Numbered from the stretch's first letter, positions 42,778 through 50,847 are shown. The stretch is 64,000 bases of DNA from Methyloligella sp050110875 (GCA_050110875.1 CP188828.1:1798001-1862000); one strand, 5' to 3'. Numbers and translations are program-made. The notes: generated by a model not told the origin, from the letters alone.

Positions 42778-43197
42778 GTGAGCGGCAAGCGACAGCGGAC
42801 GGGCCGGGACGAAACCGAGGCGTCTGGAACGAAATCGGCGAAACCGAAGACGAGGAAAGTTTTCCCGCGTTTGCGGATTCCCATGGGCGACGGGCTGGTG
42901 CTGGGACCCGGCAAGATCGAGCTGCTCGAAGCCATCGACCGCACCGGCTCCATTTCCGCCGCCGGCCGCGCCATGGGCATGTCCTATCGCCGCGCCTGGC
43001 TCCTGGTGGACGCTCTCAACCGCATGTTCGCCAAGCCTCTCGTTTTGAAGTCGACGGGCGGTGCGCGCGGCGGCGGGGCAGAGGTCACCGACGAGGGACG
43101 CGCGGTCGTCTCGGCCTATCGCCGCGCCGAGGAGCGCGCCGAGACGATCATCAAAGAGGAACTCGCCGGATTGCCTTTGAAGCGTCGGCTGAAATAG
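42778..43197 (+). CDS. ModE-like DNA-binding regulator without molybdate-binding domain
   Basis: The 139-residue protein is the N-terminal winged-helix part of ModE. LGPGKIELLEAIDRTGSISA and AGRAMGMSYRRAWLLVDALN form the helix-turn-helix (about 43-80), with the wing at GGARGGGAEVT (about 94-104). The usual two C-terminal molbindin domains are absent; the protein ends with KRRLK. A basic 30-residue tail precedes the domain. Such short ModE-like proteins are known but less studied, and how they sense molybdate is unclear. No modABC transporter or molybdoenzyme is adjacent. The GTG start at 42778 is the first in-frame start and lies downstream of the operator-like sites. Confidence 0.85.
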   Translation: MSGKRQRTGRDETEASGTKSAKPKTRKVFPRLRIPMGDGLVLGPGKIELLEAIDRTGSISAAGRAMGMSYRRAWLLVDALNRMFAKPLVLKSTGGARGGGAEVTDEGRAVVSAYRRAEERAETIIKEELAGLPLKRRLK

Positions 43198-43220
43198 ACG
43201 GCCTGGAACGTCCTGCGAAA

Positions 43221-43247
43221 AGAAAAGGCCCCGCATAAGACGGGGCC
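43221..43247 (-). terminator. Rho-independent terminator of the EF-hand gene
   Basis: On the minus strand the 7-bp stem GGCCCCG/CGGGGCC with a 7-base loop is followed by TTTTCTTTT. It lies 60 bases after the EF-hand gene stop. The plus strand has no T-run, though the stem could also slow transcription from the ModE-like gene. Confidence 0.8.
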
Positions 43248-43306
43248 CATTTCCGGCGCCAAGCTTGTTCGGCAGACCTGCGCCGGAGGAGAGAACCGCA
43301 GCACGG

Positions 43307-43609
43307 CTAGCCCTTTTGGCTCATCTCTTTGTCGTGCTGCTTTTTCCATTCCGCTTCGTCGATCCGCTTGTTGTTGTCGGAATCGATCTGATCGAAACGC
43401 GGGGCATCGGCCGTCTTGTGAGTCTCCAGATAGGCCTCCCACTCCTCTTCGGAAATCGCCGTATCCGCGTTCTTGTCGGCGGCGTTGTAATCGCCGAAGA
43501 GCTTCTCCTTCTTCGGCGCGGAATCATCGAGCCCCGTTCCGCCGGCGAATGCGGCGCTGGGCAGCGCCACGGTCATGGTCAAAGCAAGTATCAGCGATGT
43601 GAATCTCAT
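43307..43609 (-). CDS. small exported EF-hand protein
   Basis: The 100-residue protein has a signal peptide (about 1-22, ending AAFA-GG). Two calcium-binding loops follow: DKNADTAISEEE and DSDNNKRIDEAE. Both have acidic or Asn residues at positions 1, 3, 5 and 12 and so look functional. It is probably a periplasmic calcium-binding protein. The ATG at 43609 has AGGAG upstream; sequence further upstream in this frame is not part of the gene. It is monocistronic with its own terminator. Confidence 0.85.
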   Translation of the reverse strand: MRFTSLILALTMTVALPSAAFAGGTGLDDSAPKKEKLFGDYNAADKNADTAISEEEWEAYLETHKTADAPRFDQIDSDNNKRIDEAEWKKQHDKEMSQKG

Positions 43610-43954
43610 GGTCGTCTCCTTCCTGGTTTCTTTCGTCGTTGCGGTCGAGACGAACGCGCGTTCTGGGGAGGCAAACAGGATGGGAGCGGCTCTGTTCCTG
43701 CCGGATCGGGGCGGCTTCAAGACGCGCAGCAAAGCGGCCGCGGAGAGCGGCAGGAAGATCTCGCAAGCCGAGCGATAGGCAAGGCTGAGAACGAATAGCT
43801 TAGAAATGCCCGTTTACGGGAGGTCTAAACCACGAGGCCGGATCGTCGCCGATGCGATCCCCCGGCCGAAGGTCCGCCGCCGACCTCGGCTGCTGGAAGA
43901 ATCCCCGGGCTAGGCGGGCATACCTTCCAATCGAATCTTGCCAGAGGACTAAGC
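43610..43954. other. 345-base gap without recognisable gene
   Basis: This stretch separates the EF-hand gene from the PLP decarboxylase gene on the same strand. I found no gene, RNA or clear hairpin with a T-run. It should contain the EF-hand promoter and the end of the decarboxylase transcript. Confidence 0.4.
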
Positions 43955-45145
43955 TCAATAATTCGCGACGGCCCCGAACGGCTCCGGGGCGTACATGCTC
44001 ATCATAGGATCGTCTTCGAGCAATGCCTCGTCGTAGAGCCCGTAGCCGTTGAAACGACTCGCCGAAACGCGCCCGTAGGCGCCGAGCTGGCCGAGCTCGA
44101 TATAGTCCCCCTCGGCAATGTCGGCCGGCAGGTGGAACGGGCCTGGCATGTAATCGATGCTGTCGCAGGAGGTGCCCCAGAGCGCGAACGCGCGGGTGGT
44201 TCCGCCGAGCTCCTGGCCGTCGCGGATGCGGCGCGCCGGATAGGCGAGCCCGCCATAGATCTTCGCCCCTTCGAAGAGATAGCCGTAGATCCCGTCATTG
44301 ATATAGAGGCTGTCGTCGCGCCGGGAGAGCACCTTAACCAGGAGCGATTCCGATTCCGCCACCAGCGCCCGGCCCGGCTCGCAGAGCAGCTGATAAGCTC
44401 CAAGCCCCAGCCGCGCGACGCTCTCCTCGATGGTCTGCATGTAAGCTGAAAGATGAGGCGGATCGGCCTGAGGATGGCGCGCCGGGAAGCCGCCGCCGAT
44501 ATCGATGGAATCCACCGGCACGCCCGCCTCGGCGATAACCCCGGCCGCAAGCTGCAAGGCGTTCGCATAACTCTCCGGCGCCAGCGCCTGGGACCCGACA
44601 TGGAAGGCGACGCCGACATGCTCCGCCGCGCGGCGTGCCAGCCGCAGGATATGCACGGCATCCTTTGGCGCCGCGCCGAATTTCCGGTCCAGCGGGATGA
44701 TGCTGTCCTGATTGGGCACGGCGAGCCGCACATGGAGATGGAGGTCCTTCGCCCGCCCCGTCTCCTCGACGATCTTGGCCAGCTCGCTCTCCGTGTCGAG
44801 GGAGAAGCGGCGAACGCCGAATTCGTTATAGGCCTCCGCGATCAGCGCACGGGCTTTCACCGGATGCATCAGATAGAGCTCCGCGCCCGGCAGCGGCGCA
44901 TAGGCCTCGATCTCGCTCAAGGAGGTGACGTCGAAACAGCGGACGCCCGCCTCGTACAGCGCGCTCTGAATGCGCGTGGAATCGTTCGCCTTCACCGCAT
45001 AGAGGAGCTTGCCCGGGAAATTTGCGAGCATCCATTCCGCCGCTCGTTTCGCCGCATGGGGGCGCATGCAGCGGACGGGGCGTTCCGGCTCTCTTTCGCG
45101 CAGAAGCGCGGCCGCGCTGGCGTAAGATTCCATCTCTCGATCCAT
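43955..45145 (-). CDS. fold-type III PLP decarboxylase (ornithine/lysine decarboxylase-like)
   Basis: The 396-residue protein matches the alanine-racemase-fold decarboxylases that make putrescine or cadaverine. The PLP lysine is Lys52 in LLYAVKAND. The phosphate-binding GGGF loop lies in IDIGGGFPA, and the active-site Cys327-Asp328 is in WGTSCDSIDYM, which acts across the dimer interface. The exact substrate (ornithine, lysine or carboxynorspermidine) is not decided by eye, though the CDSxD form fits ornithine/lysine decarboxylase best. The start is the ATG at 45145, or the ATG at 45133 which has GAGAG just upstream. It lies in a run of minus-strand genes with otherwise exported products. Confidence 0.9.
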   Translation of the reverse strand: MDREMESYASAAALLREREPERPVRCMRPHAAKRAAEWMLANFPGKLLYAVKANDSTRIQSALYEAGVRCFDVTSLSEIEAYAPLPGAELYLMHPVKARALIAEAYNEFGVRRFSLDTESELAKIVEETGRAKDLHLHVRLAVPNQDSIIPLDRKFGAAPKDAVHILRLARRAAEHVGVAFHVGSQALAPESYANALQLAAGVIAEAGVPVDSIDIGGGFPARHPQADPPHLSAYMQTIEESVARLGLGAYQLLCEPGRALVAESESLLVKVLSRRDDSLYINDGIYGYLFEGAKIYGGLAYPARRIRDGQELGGTTRAFALWGTSCDSIDYMPGPFHLPADIAEGDYIELGQLGAYGRVSASRFNGYGLYDEALLEDDPMMSMYAPEPFGAVANY

Positions 45146-45302
45146 CGGAATAAGCCCTTGAAACAAAGAAGCTTTGCAAGATCCTACCCGCCGGGGGGCC
45201 TGGCCGGCGGCAGTGCGACTCCGATTAGGGCAATGGAAGGTCTCTGTAAAGAGAATTAGACGGCCCGAAGACGTCCCGCAAAAGGCGTCTCGACCGCGCC
45301 GG

Positions 45303-45980
45303 TCAATCCGTCTCGGCACGGGCCCCGCGCGCGCCGCACGCCCCCCGAAGGGCCGCCTGCGCACGGACGCTCGAGAGGTCGTCGGAAGGCGGCAGGCCGC
45401 GCGTCTCGGCAAAGCGACGATACGCCTCCATGGTGGAATCATTCCCTTCGCCGTCGACCGCCCCGTCATAAAGCTCGAGAGAGGCGAGACAGTCCTGCGC
45501 CTGGGCGATCTGCTCCATCCGGCGCGCGGGCGTTTCGGAGTCCGAGGCCTCGTCCTGTGGCGTGGCGGCCCGCTCGGGCGATGACGGCGCGCCGCGCTCT
45601 TCCGGCGCCACCGAAGCGATCGAGCCCGTCGAGTCCCCTTCGGAAACAGCGGGTGGCTCTTTCGGGAGGGCCGACGTCATGGCATCGCGCCCGGCCTGGG
45701 TCTTGTCCGCGGCAAGCCCCGGCGCCATGGGCAGGCATTGCCCCCACTGCTTGCTGTAGCCCGCCTTGATGCAGATGCACTTGCCGAGCCCGCGGGAATA
45801 GGTCCAGGGATCGGCGCAACTCGCCTCCCCGGCCCGCGCCAGCCGGGTCATCCGCTCCATGACGCCTTCGGCATGGGCGCCGCTCGGCGCGAAAAGCGCC
45901 GCAAGCAACAGCCAAAGCGCGGCTCCTCCGCAAGCCCCGGACAGGCGACAGACGGGTGTGCGCGAGGAAAGACCGGACAT
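45303..45980 (-). CDS. exported Cys-rich protein with peptidoglycan-binding-like tail
   Basis: The 225-residue protein has a signal peptide (hydrophobic about 18-35, ending GAHAEG). Residues 54-84 hold four Cys (SCADPW, KCICIK, QCLPM) that may form disulfides. A Ser/Glu/Pro-rich spacer (about 90-150) follows. Near residue 165-195, DCLASLELYDGAVDGEGNDS and TMEAYRRFAETRGL resemble the repeat unit of peptidoglycan-binding-1 domains. I do not recognise the whole protein. It lies just downstream of the caspase-like gene on the same strand (89-base gap), and both are exported, so a shared envelope role is possible. Confidence 0.6.
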   Translation of the reverse strand: MSGLSSRTPVCRLSGACGGAALWLLLAALFAPSGAHAEGVMERMTRLARAGEASCADPWTYSRGLGKCICIKAGYSKQWGQCLPMAPGLAADKTQAGRDAMTSALPKEPPAVSEGDSTGSIASVAPEERGAPSSPERAATPQDEASDSETPARRMEQIAQAQDCLASLELYDGAVDGEGNDSTMEAYRRFAETRGLPPSDDLSSVRAQAALRGACGARGARAETD

Positions 45981-46069
45981 GAGATACCCCCGATGGCACG
46001 TTAAGGTTTCGTTAACCCAACACTATGGGCAACGAGGCACCTCCGCCAAGGGGTTCGTCTCGCCGGCCG

Positions 46070-47572
46070 CTATTCAGCCGGGGATGAATCGCCGGGGCCG
46101 GTATAGATCGGAAAAATGCCGATTTGCGCCTGGGCATCCGGCGGCAAGGCATCCTTGAGAGCCGTCAAAAGCGGCTGGGTCTTGCCAGTTTCCTGCATTT
46201 CGGCCAGCGCCCTATGCAGACCCGTCAAAGGCTTATCGGAAAAGATTACGACCCGATGCAGCGCCCCGTCGGGCCCATCGCCGACCTGAAACATCTGATG
46301 GATATGCCGGCGGTTCTGGGGCTTGTCGGCCATCTCCGGACTGCCCGGCATGATCGGCACCACGCGGCCGTCCGGCGCGAGATCGAAGACCGTCAGCATG
46401 GGATAACGCCCGGGCAGGATCTCGAGCTGCGCCCGCGCGCCTTGCAGCAGGCGCCCCGGCCCGCTCACCAGATCGATCGCGACGGGCGAAAGCGCCGACC
46501 GGCTCACCAGCCAATCCAGCGCCGACCATTTGGCGAGCGCATTTTCCAGCCCCTCCGCATCGATATCGCTCGCCACAACACCGCCGATGCGATGGGTCAG
46601 CATCTCGTCCTCCACCGACCAGAGCAGTTCGGCCTGTTTCGGATCGTCGACGATCTCCACATCCGGGAACGCGCCGATCACCGCCGCCTCGCCGCCCATC
46701 ACGGCCAGGCGCAAAGCCCCCTCCGCGGGACTCTCGTCGCCGCCCGGAGCGGCGCGCAGCAGTGCCACAGGGCTCGACCGCCGTGGCAGAACCTGAACCT
46801 CCTGCTGGCCTTGGGTGAGCGCCCCGACAGCAAGCGGCAGATAGGTGGCAAGCTCCCGGTCGCTGAGCATGCCATCGCGATCCAGGTCTACGCCGGCGCC
46901 GCTCAAAGCCCGCCCAAAGGCCCAGCTCAAGCCACCCCGGAGGGTATCTCCGATCGTAAGTTCCGGCACCGCCTTATCGATGGGCGCGCCGTAGACGAAG
47001 GTCGCCTTGCCGAAACCGTTCTCCGGCCGCGCGCCCGGTTCGGACGATTCGCCCGCCTTTTCCGTCGATTGCCGCAAGACCACGAGATCTTTCGGATAAT
47101 TCCGCTCCAGCCCGCCGGCGAAGCTGGCATCTCCGATAAACAGCAGCTTCACGCCCTTCTCGTCCGCAGCACGCGCCCAGTCGAGGATCGTCTGGCGGGG
47201 AAGCGCCGTCCCGTCGCCGAGGCGATACTGCGGACCGCCCTCCCCCGGATCGTTCTTGTCGGTCTCGCCCTTGCCGGCGAAGGACAGAACGATCGTGTCG
47301 CCGTAGCGCGCCTGGCCTAGAAGATCGGACCACGCGGCTTCGACCGCTTCCCGTCCGGCGGCAGCATTCGTCAGGAGATCGACCTTCGCCGCGCCTGCCG
47401 CTTCGAGCCCCGCAGCGATGTCTTTCGCATCCGCGACGGCACCGGCGAGCTTGCCGTCGTCATAGGCATCGATGCCGATGGCCAAGCCGTAAGAGGCCGC
47501 ATCCGCCGCAGGCCCGCCCGAGCATACGGTGGCGAGCAGGACTGCGGCGAAGGCGAAAGGTCGGAAAGACAT
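46070..47572 (-). CDS. exported caspase-fold protein lacking catalytic residues (pseudo-caspase)
   Basis: The 500-residue protein has a signal peptide (about 1-25) and then a caspase/metacaspase-like p20 domain. YGLAIGIDAYDDGKLAGAVADA is the first strand and substrate region. The catalytic His position (normally SGHG) reads FAGKG with Lys101, and the Cys position (normally DACHSGG) reads DASFAGG with Ser150. So both residues of the dyad are replaced, and proteolysis by the usual route is not expected. A canonical EF-hand loop lies at 229-240 (DLDRDGMLSDRE). The C-terminal third (about 360-460, LEILPGRYPMLTVFDL and a VVPIMPGSPE segment) resembles the DUF4384-like domain often joined to bacterial caspases. 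It probably acts as a binding or scaffold protein in the periplasm (inference). Confidence 0.75.
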   Translation of the reverse strand: MSFRPFAFAAVLLATVCSGGPAADAASYGLAIGIDAYDDGKLAGAVADAKDIAAGLEAAGAAKVDLLTNAAAGREAVEAAWSDLLGQARYGDTIVLSFAGKGETDKNDPGEGGPQYRLGDGTALPRQTILDWARAADEKGVKLLFIGDASFAGGLERNYPKDLVVLRQSTEKAGESSEPGARPENGFGKATFVYGAPIDKAVPELTIGDTLRGGLSWAFGRALSGAGVDLDRDGMLSDRELATYLPLAVGALTQGQQEVQVLPRRSSPVALLRAAPGGDESPAEGALRLAVMGGEAAVIGAFPDVEIVDDPKQAELLWSVEDEMLTHRIGGVVASDIDAEGLENALAKWSALDWLVSRSALSPVAIDLVSGPGRLLQGARAQLEILPGRYPMLTVFDLAPDGRVVPIMPGSPEMADKPQNRRHIHQMFQVGDGPDGALHRVVIFSDKPLTGLHRALAEMQETGKTQPLLTALKDALPPDAQAQIGIFPIYTGPGDSSPAE

Positions 47573-47602
47573 GGGCGCTAGAGCAAAGACATGGGCGCTA
47601 GA
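47565..47602. repeat. 20-base tandem duplication at the pseudo-caspase start
   Basis: AAAGACATGGGCGCTAGA at 47565-47582 is repeated at 47585-47602. On the minus strand this duplicates the start codon and its upstream bases, leaving a second ATG that opens only a four-codon frame ending in TAG. Confidence 0.85.
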
Positions 47603-47638
47603 ACCAAGCCCGCCCGTTATGCTTCCCCGCCGGCACGA

Positions 47639-48163
47639 TCAACCACCGTGAGCATACATATGGTCGAGCAGCTGGGGCGATGGCGATCCCGTGACCGGCA
47701 TTCCCCAGGCATATTGATAGTCGCTGATCGCTTGCCGCGTGCCGGGGCCCATGATGCCGTCGACCGGGCCGGGCCGGAAGCCGAGACGCGTCAGCGAGGC
47801 CTGGGTGTCGGCCACGAGCTGGTTGCCATAGGCCCGCCTGGGCGGTGCGTATCGCGCCGGGGGCGGAGCGGCATAGGCCCGGCGGCGATTGCTCTCTCGC
47901 TCGATCGCCCCAAGCGCGAGACCGGCACCGGCGCCGATCGCGGCACCTTTGCCGATGCCGTCGCCGCCATCCACGATACCTCCGATCACGGCACCGGCGA
48001 CGCCGCCCTGGACACCGCGCTTGAGAATCTGGGCCGAGGCCGCCTCTGGCGCGATAAGTCCGGCGATGGCGCCTGCGATGACCGCCACCGCAGCCAGCTT
48101 GGCAACGTTTGCAAAGCCAAAGAGACGTAACGAAGCAGCACTCTCGAACGCCGCTTTCCTCAT
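47639..48163 (-). CDS. glycine-zipper protein with peptidoglycan-binding domain
   Basis: The 174-residue protein starts with a hydrophobic signal or anchor (about 22-45, ending AASA-QI). A Gly-rich segment GVAGAVIGGIVDGGDGIGKG of glycine-zipper type follows, then a Pro/Ala/Tyr/Arg spacer. The C-terminal peptidoglycan-binding-1 domain contains QASLTRLGFRPGPVDGIMGP and TRQAISDYQ. It is expected at the inner or outer membrane, holding the wall. The ATG at 48163 follows GAGGAG; an ATG five codons earlier overlaps that site. It is 66 bases upstream of the pseudo-caspase gene on the same strand. Confidence 0.82.
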   Translation of the reverse strand: MRKAAFESAASLRLFGFANVAKLAAVAVIAGAIAGLIAPEAASAQILKRGVQGGVAGAVIGGIVDGGDGIGKGAAIGAGAGLALGAIERESNRRRAYAAPPPARYAPPRRAYGNQLVADTQASLTRLGFRPGPVDGIMGPGTRQAISDYQYAWGMPVTGSPSPQLLDHMYAHGG

Positions 48164-48311
48164 ATCTGCACTCCTCATTCTAAGACTTGAAGCGCCGCGC
48201 TACGACACCGCGCGCACCGCCTCATCATCCTCGGCACCGGACATTTAAGGAACACAGCCCTACAATGCCACAGCTTCGCGAAACGCCAAACAGGCAGGGT
48301 TCGGCCGGCGC

Positions 48312-48941
48312 CTAAGGCATGGGGATCTCGTCCTCACGCTCGGGCACGTGCCAACCCCGCCGAACGGCCGGGCGCTTCGCGATCTCCCGATACCAGCGCA
48401 CGACATTGGGATAGTTTTGTGTCTCGATCCCCTGAATGGGATAGCGCGCCGCCCAGGGCCAGATCGAGATATCGGCGACCGAATACGCGCCAGCTACGTA
48501 AGGACGGTCGGCAAGCCGCTTGTCGAGCACGCCCCACAGCCGCGCCGCCTCCTTGCCGTAGCGCTCTTCGGCATAAGCCGCCTTGCCCGGATTGTAGTGC
48601 AGGAAGTGATGGGCCTGGCCGAGCATCGGTCCGAAACCGCCCATCTGCCACATCAGCCATTGCAGCACATCCCATTTGGCCGGGCTCTCCTGCGGCCACA
48701 GCTTGCCCGTCTTCTCCGCGAGATAGAGCAGGATGGCGCCCGACTCCATGAGGGCCAGATCGTTCTCCTTATCGACGATGGCGGGGATCTTGTTGTTCGG
48801 CGAGATGGCGAGGAAATCGGGATCGAATTGCTCGTCCTTGGTGATGTCGATCTTGTGCAGCCTATAGGGCAGCCCCACCTCCTCCAGCATAATCGAGACC
48901 TTCTGTCCGTTCGGCGTTCCCCAGCTGTAAAACTCGATCAT
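48312..48941 (-). CDS. glutathione S-transferase (YfcG/Ure2-like)
   Basis: The 209-residue protein has the thioredoxin-like N-domain (FYSWGTPNGQKVSIMLEE, NNKIPAIVD, ESGAILLYLAE) and a helical C-domain (KWDVLQWLMWQMGGFGPMLG, YSVADISIWPW). The TPNGQK start and the MGGFGPMLGQ segment mark the Nu-class YfcG/YghU/Ure2 group, which acts mostly as a glutathione-dependent disulfide reductase. The glutathione-binding Glu-Ser pair is present. It is cytoplasmic. It stands alone between the envelope gene run and the DUF1045 gene. Confidence 0.92.
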   Translation of the reverse strand: MIEFYSWGTPNGQKVSIMLEEVGLPYRLHKIDITKDEQFDPDFLAISPNNKIPAIVDKENDLALMESGAILLYLAEKTGKLWPQESPAKWDVLQWLMWQMGGFGPMLGQAHHFLHYNPGKAAYAEERYGKEAARLWGVLDKRLADRPYVAGAYSVADISIWPWAARYPIQGIETQNYPNVVRWYREIAKRPAVRRGWHVPEREDEIPMP

Positions 48942-49105
48942 GCAGTCTCCTTTCGACTTTTTAATTTCCGGCCGCCCATCGCCGGCATGCCCCTTTTTGG
49001 AAGCTTACTGTGGTACCTTCATCAAGCTTTCACCCATCGGCCCCCTTCTCGCCAAGAACCGGTCGCCCCCTTGCCATAGCGGCGCGGTAAGAAAGGGGAA
49101 AGAGG

Positions 49106-49135
49106 CCAGCGATTTCATGCAGATGCCAAATCGCT
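49106..49135. promoter_or_regulatory. inverted repeat in the leader of the DUF1045 gene
   Basis: CAGCGATTT at 49106-49114 and AAATCGCTG at 49127-49135 form a perfect 9-bp inverted repeat with a 12-base loop, ending 19 bases before the start codon. It may be an operator or an RNA hairpin near the ribosome-binding site. Confidence 0.45.
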
Positions 49136-49154
49136 GAATGAAGAAGGAAGCATC

Positions 49155-49904
49155 ATGTTGGACAATGCGGCGATAGACCACGACCCGAAAGATGCCCCCC
49201 TGCCGCGTATGATGTACGTCCGCTACGGCATCTATTTCATCCCCACTCCGAACAGCGCATTGGCAGCCTTCAGCCGCTCTTGGTTTGGCCATGCCGGCGA
49301 CGGCTCCACCTTGCACGCCTTCTCGGGCCCCGGCCTGAGCAGCTATGGCGCCGCCAAGATGCCCGCCGCGCCCGGTCGGTACCCCGGTCTTCACGCGCCC
49401 TTCAAAGCGCCCTTCGCGCTCCGCCGCGGCAAGGGGCCGGAGGCCTTGAGCAACCGGCTGAAAAGCTTCACCAAGCGTCGCGAGCCGGTGGCGACCGGCC
49501 CCCTCACCCTCGCCCGCGATGGCCGCTTTCTCGTGCTGCGACCCGAAGAACAGAATCCGGCGCTCGATTGGCTCGCCACGCAATGCGTCAACGGTTTCGA
49601 CGGGTTTGCCGACCATGCCCATCCGGCAGAACGGGAGGCCTCCGAGAACAGCAAGCTCAACGCCTATCAGCGTCTTCTGCTGGAGAGCTTCGGCGATCCC
49701 AATGTGATGAGCGAGTTCCGGTTCTCGCTTCGGCTGACCGGCCCCATGGAACCGGCGCAAATCGAGCGGGTCGCCGAAGCGCTGTGGCCCGTGCTGGAAC
49801 GGATCTGCGACGAAGGGATCGAGATCGACGCGCTCACCCTGCTCGGCGATCCCGGCGGCCGTGCGCCGCTGCGGATGCTCAGGCGCTATCCGCTGGGCGG
49901 CTGA
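49155..49904 (+). CDS. degenerate DUF1045 protein (2H phosphoesterase-like)
   Basis: The 249-residue protein aligns by eye along its length with DUF1045/TIGR03223 proteins, often found in phosphonate operons. RYGIYFIPTPNSALAAF is the N-terminal strand, and LARDGRFLVLRP, CVNGFDGFADHAHPAER and YQRLLLESFG follow. The first His motif, normally YGFHATLKAPF, is PGLHAPFKAPF with His80 kept. The second, normally FRFHMTLTG, is FRFSLRLTG, so His is Ser191 and the Thr is Arg. The 2H mechanism needs both His, so catalysis is doubtful. No phosphonate genes are nearby. The ATG at 49155 has GAAGGA upstream. Confidence 0.8.
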   Translation: MLDNAAIDHDPKDAPLPRMMYVRYGIYFIPTPNSALAAFSRSWFGHAGDGSTLHAFSGPGLSSYGAAKMPAAPGRYPGLHAPFKAPFALRRGKGPEALSNRLKSFTKRREPVATGPLTLARDGRFLVLRPEEQNPALDWLATQCVNGFDGFADHAHPAEREASENSKLNAYQRLLLESFGDPNVMSEFRFSLRLTGPMEPAQIERVAEALWPVLERICDEGIEIDALTLLGDPGGRAPLRMLRRYPLGG

Positions 49905-49970
49905 TCACAGTTCTGACACAGCTCTGGCGGAAGCTCCGGGGAAGGTTGGGGTTAAGGACGGGGGTCCCAT

Positions 49971-50213
49971 ATGCCTGACTACGGAGAAATACTGACCTTT
50001 CTGGCGGCGAATCCGCCCTGCCTGGAAGCCGAACGCGAGTTGCACGCCTCCCTTCTCGAATTGCTCGCCCAATGCCTGCGGTCCGACCAAGCCGTCTGCT
50101 CAGACGAACCGGTGGATTTGACGGCAAGCCAGAACGACGCGGGCGGGGCCGATGCCGGCGATATGCTGGAAACATTGGCCGCCCATCACGTGCGCTCGAA
50201 CAAGGTCCATTAG
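49971..50213 (+). CDS. hypothetical protein, 80 aa
   Basis: This small, acidic, Leu/Ala/Asp-rich protein has three Cys (PPCLEAE, AQCLRS, VCSDEP) and no signal or membrane segment. I do not recognise it. It follows the DUF1045 gene by 66 bases on the same strand, and the ATG at 49971 has a G-rich stretch upstream. A short helical protein is likely. Confidence 0.45.
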   Translation: MPDYGEILTFLAANPPCLEAERELHASLLELLAQCLRSDQAVCSDEPVDLTASQNDAGGADAGDMLETLAAHHVRSNKVH

Positions 50214-50308
50214 CCTGTAGCCCGGATGAACCGGCGGAGCACGCCTCGGCCGGTTCCGGCAATCGAAAATCGCTGGACAATCGAACGCCTGCCAAGGTTG
50301 AAGACCCT

Positions 50309-50704
50309 TTAGGACTGGGGACGGCTCTGGGAAAGATTGTCCCAGGCTTTGCGCGCCTTCTGTGCGTTTGAGCGCGGCCAATCCCTGAAATGCACGAGGG
50401 AGGCGCCGCTGGCGAAGCAATAGAGCCGCCCGCTTTCGTCCTGCCAGCTGATCGAACAATCGGTCTTGATCAGACTTCCGGCGATCAGGCCGATCGGATC
50501 GTAGCTGTCGAACTCGCCCTCGATTCCTCTCGGAATGTAATGGGCCCACATCCCGGCCTCGAGCCCCGCATGCATCGTCAATCGCTCCAGCGCCGCCGAT
50601 TCGACTGGCTTCAGATCGTCGGCCGATGCCGGACTCGCCCCGGCGCCGAAAACCACCATGCCCAACGCGAACGGACGAAGCAGCCAAGTTTTGCGATCTT
50701 TCAT
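50309..50704 (-). CDS. small exported protein, possible YHS-like domain
   Basis: The 131-residue protein has a signal peptide (about 1-28, ending SPASA-DD). The mature part has YDPIGLIAGSLIKTDCSISW and GRLYCFASGASLVHF, which loosely follow the YHS pattern (a Cys, then Tyr-Cys-Phe-Ala-Ser and a Phe). Two Cys could bind metal or form a disulfide. The match is weak and I would not rely on it. The ATG at 50704 has GAGAGG upstream; the frame continues further but without a signal-like N-terminus. Confidence 0.55.
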   Translation of the reverse strand: MKDRKTWLLRPFALGMVVFGAGASPASADDLKPVESAALERLTMHAGLEAGMWAHYIPRGIEGEFDSYDPIGLIAGSLIKTDCSISWQDESGRLYCFASGASLVHFRDWPRSNAQKARKAWDNLSQSRPQS

Positions 50705-50847
50705 AGCAACCTCTCTTTCAAGCAGGTCCCGTGATCGGAAAACCCGCCAGGAATGTTGCAGTGCAAAACAAAGCATGACCTCTTTTTGCGTCTGCGCAAG
50801 AGGGCTCACCGCATCGAAATGCTCGCAAAAACAATCGAATAGACTGA

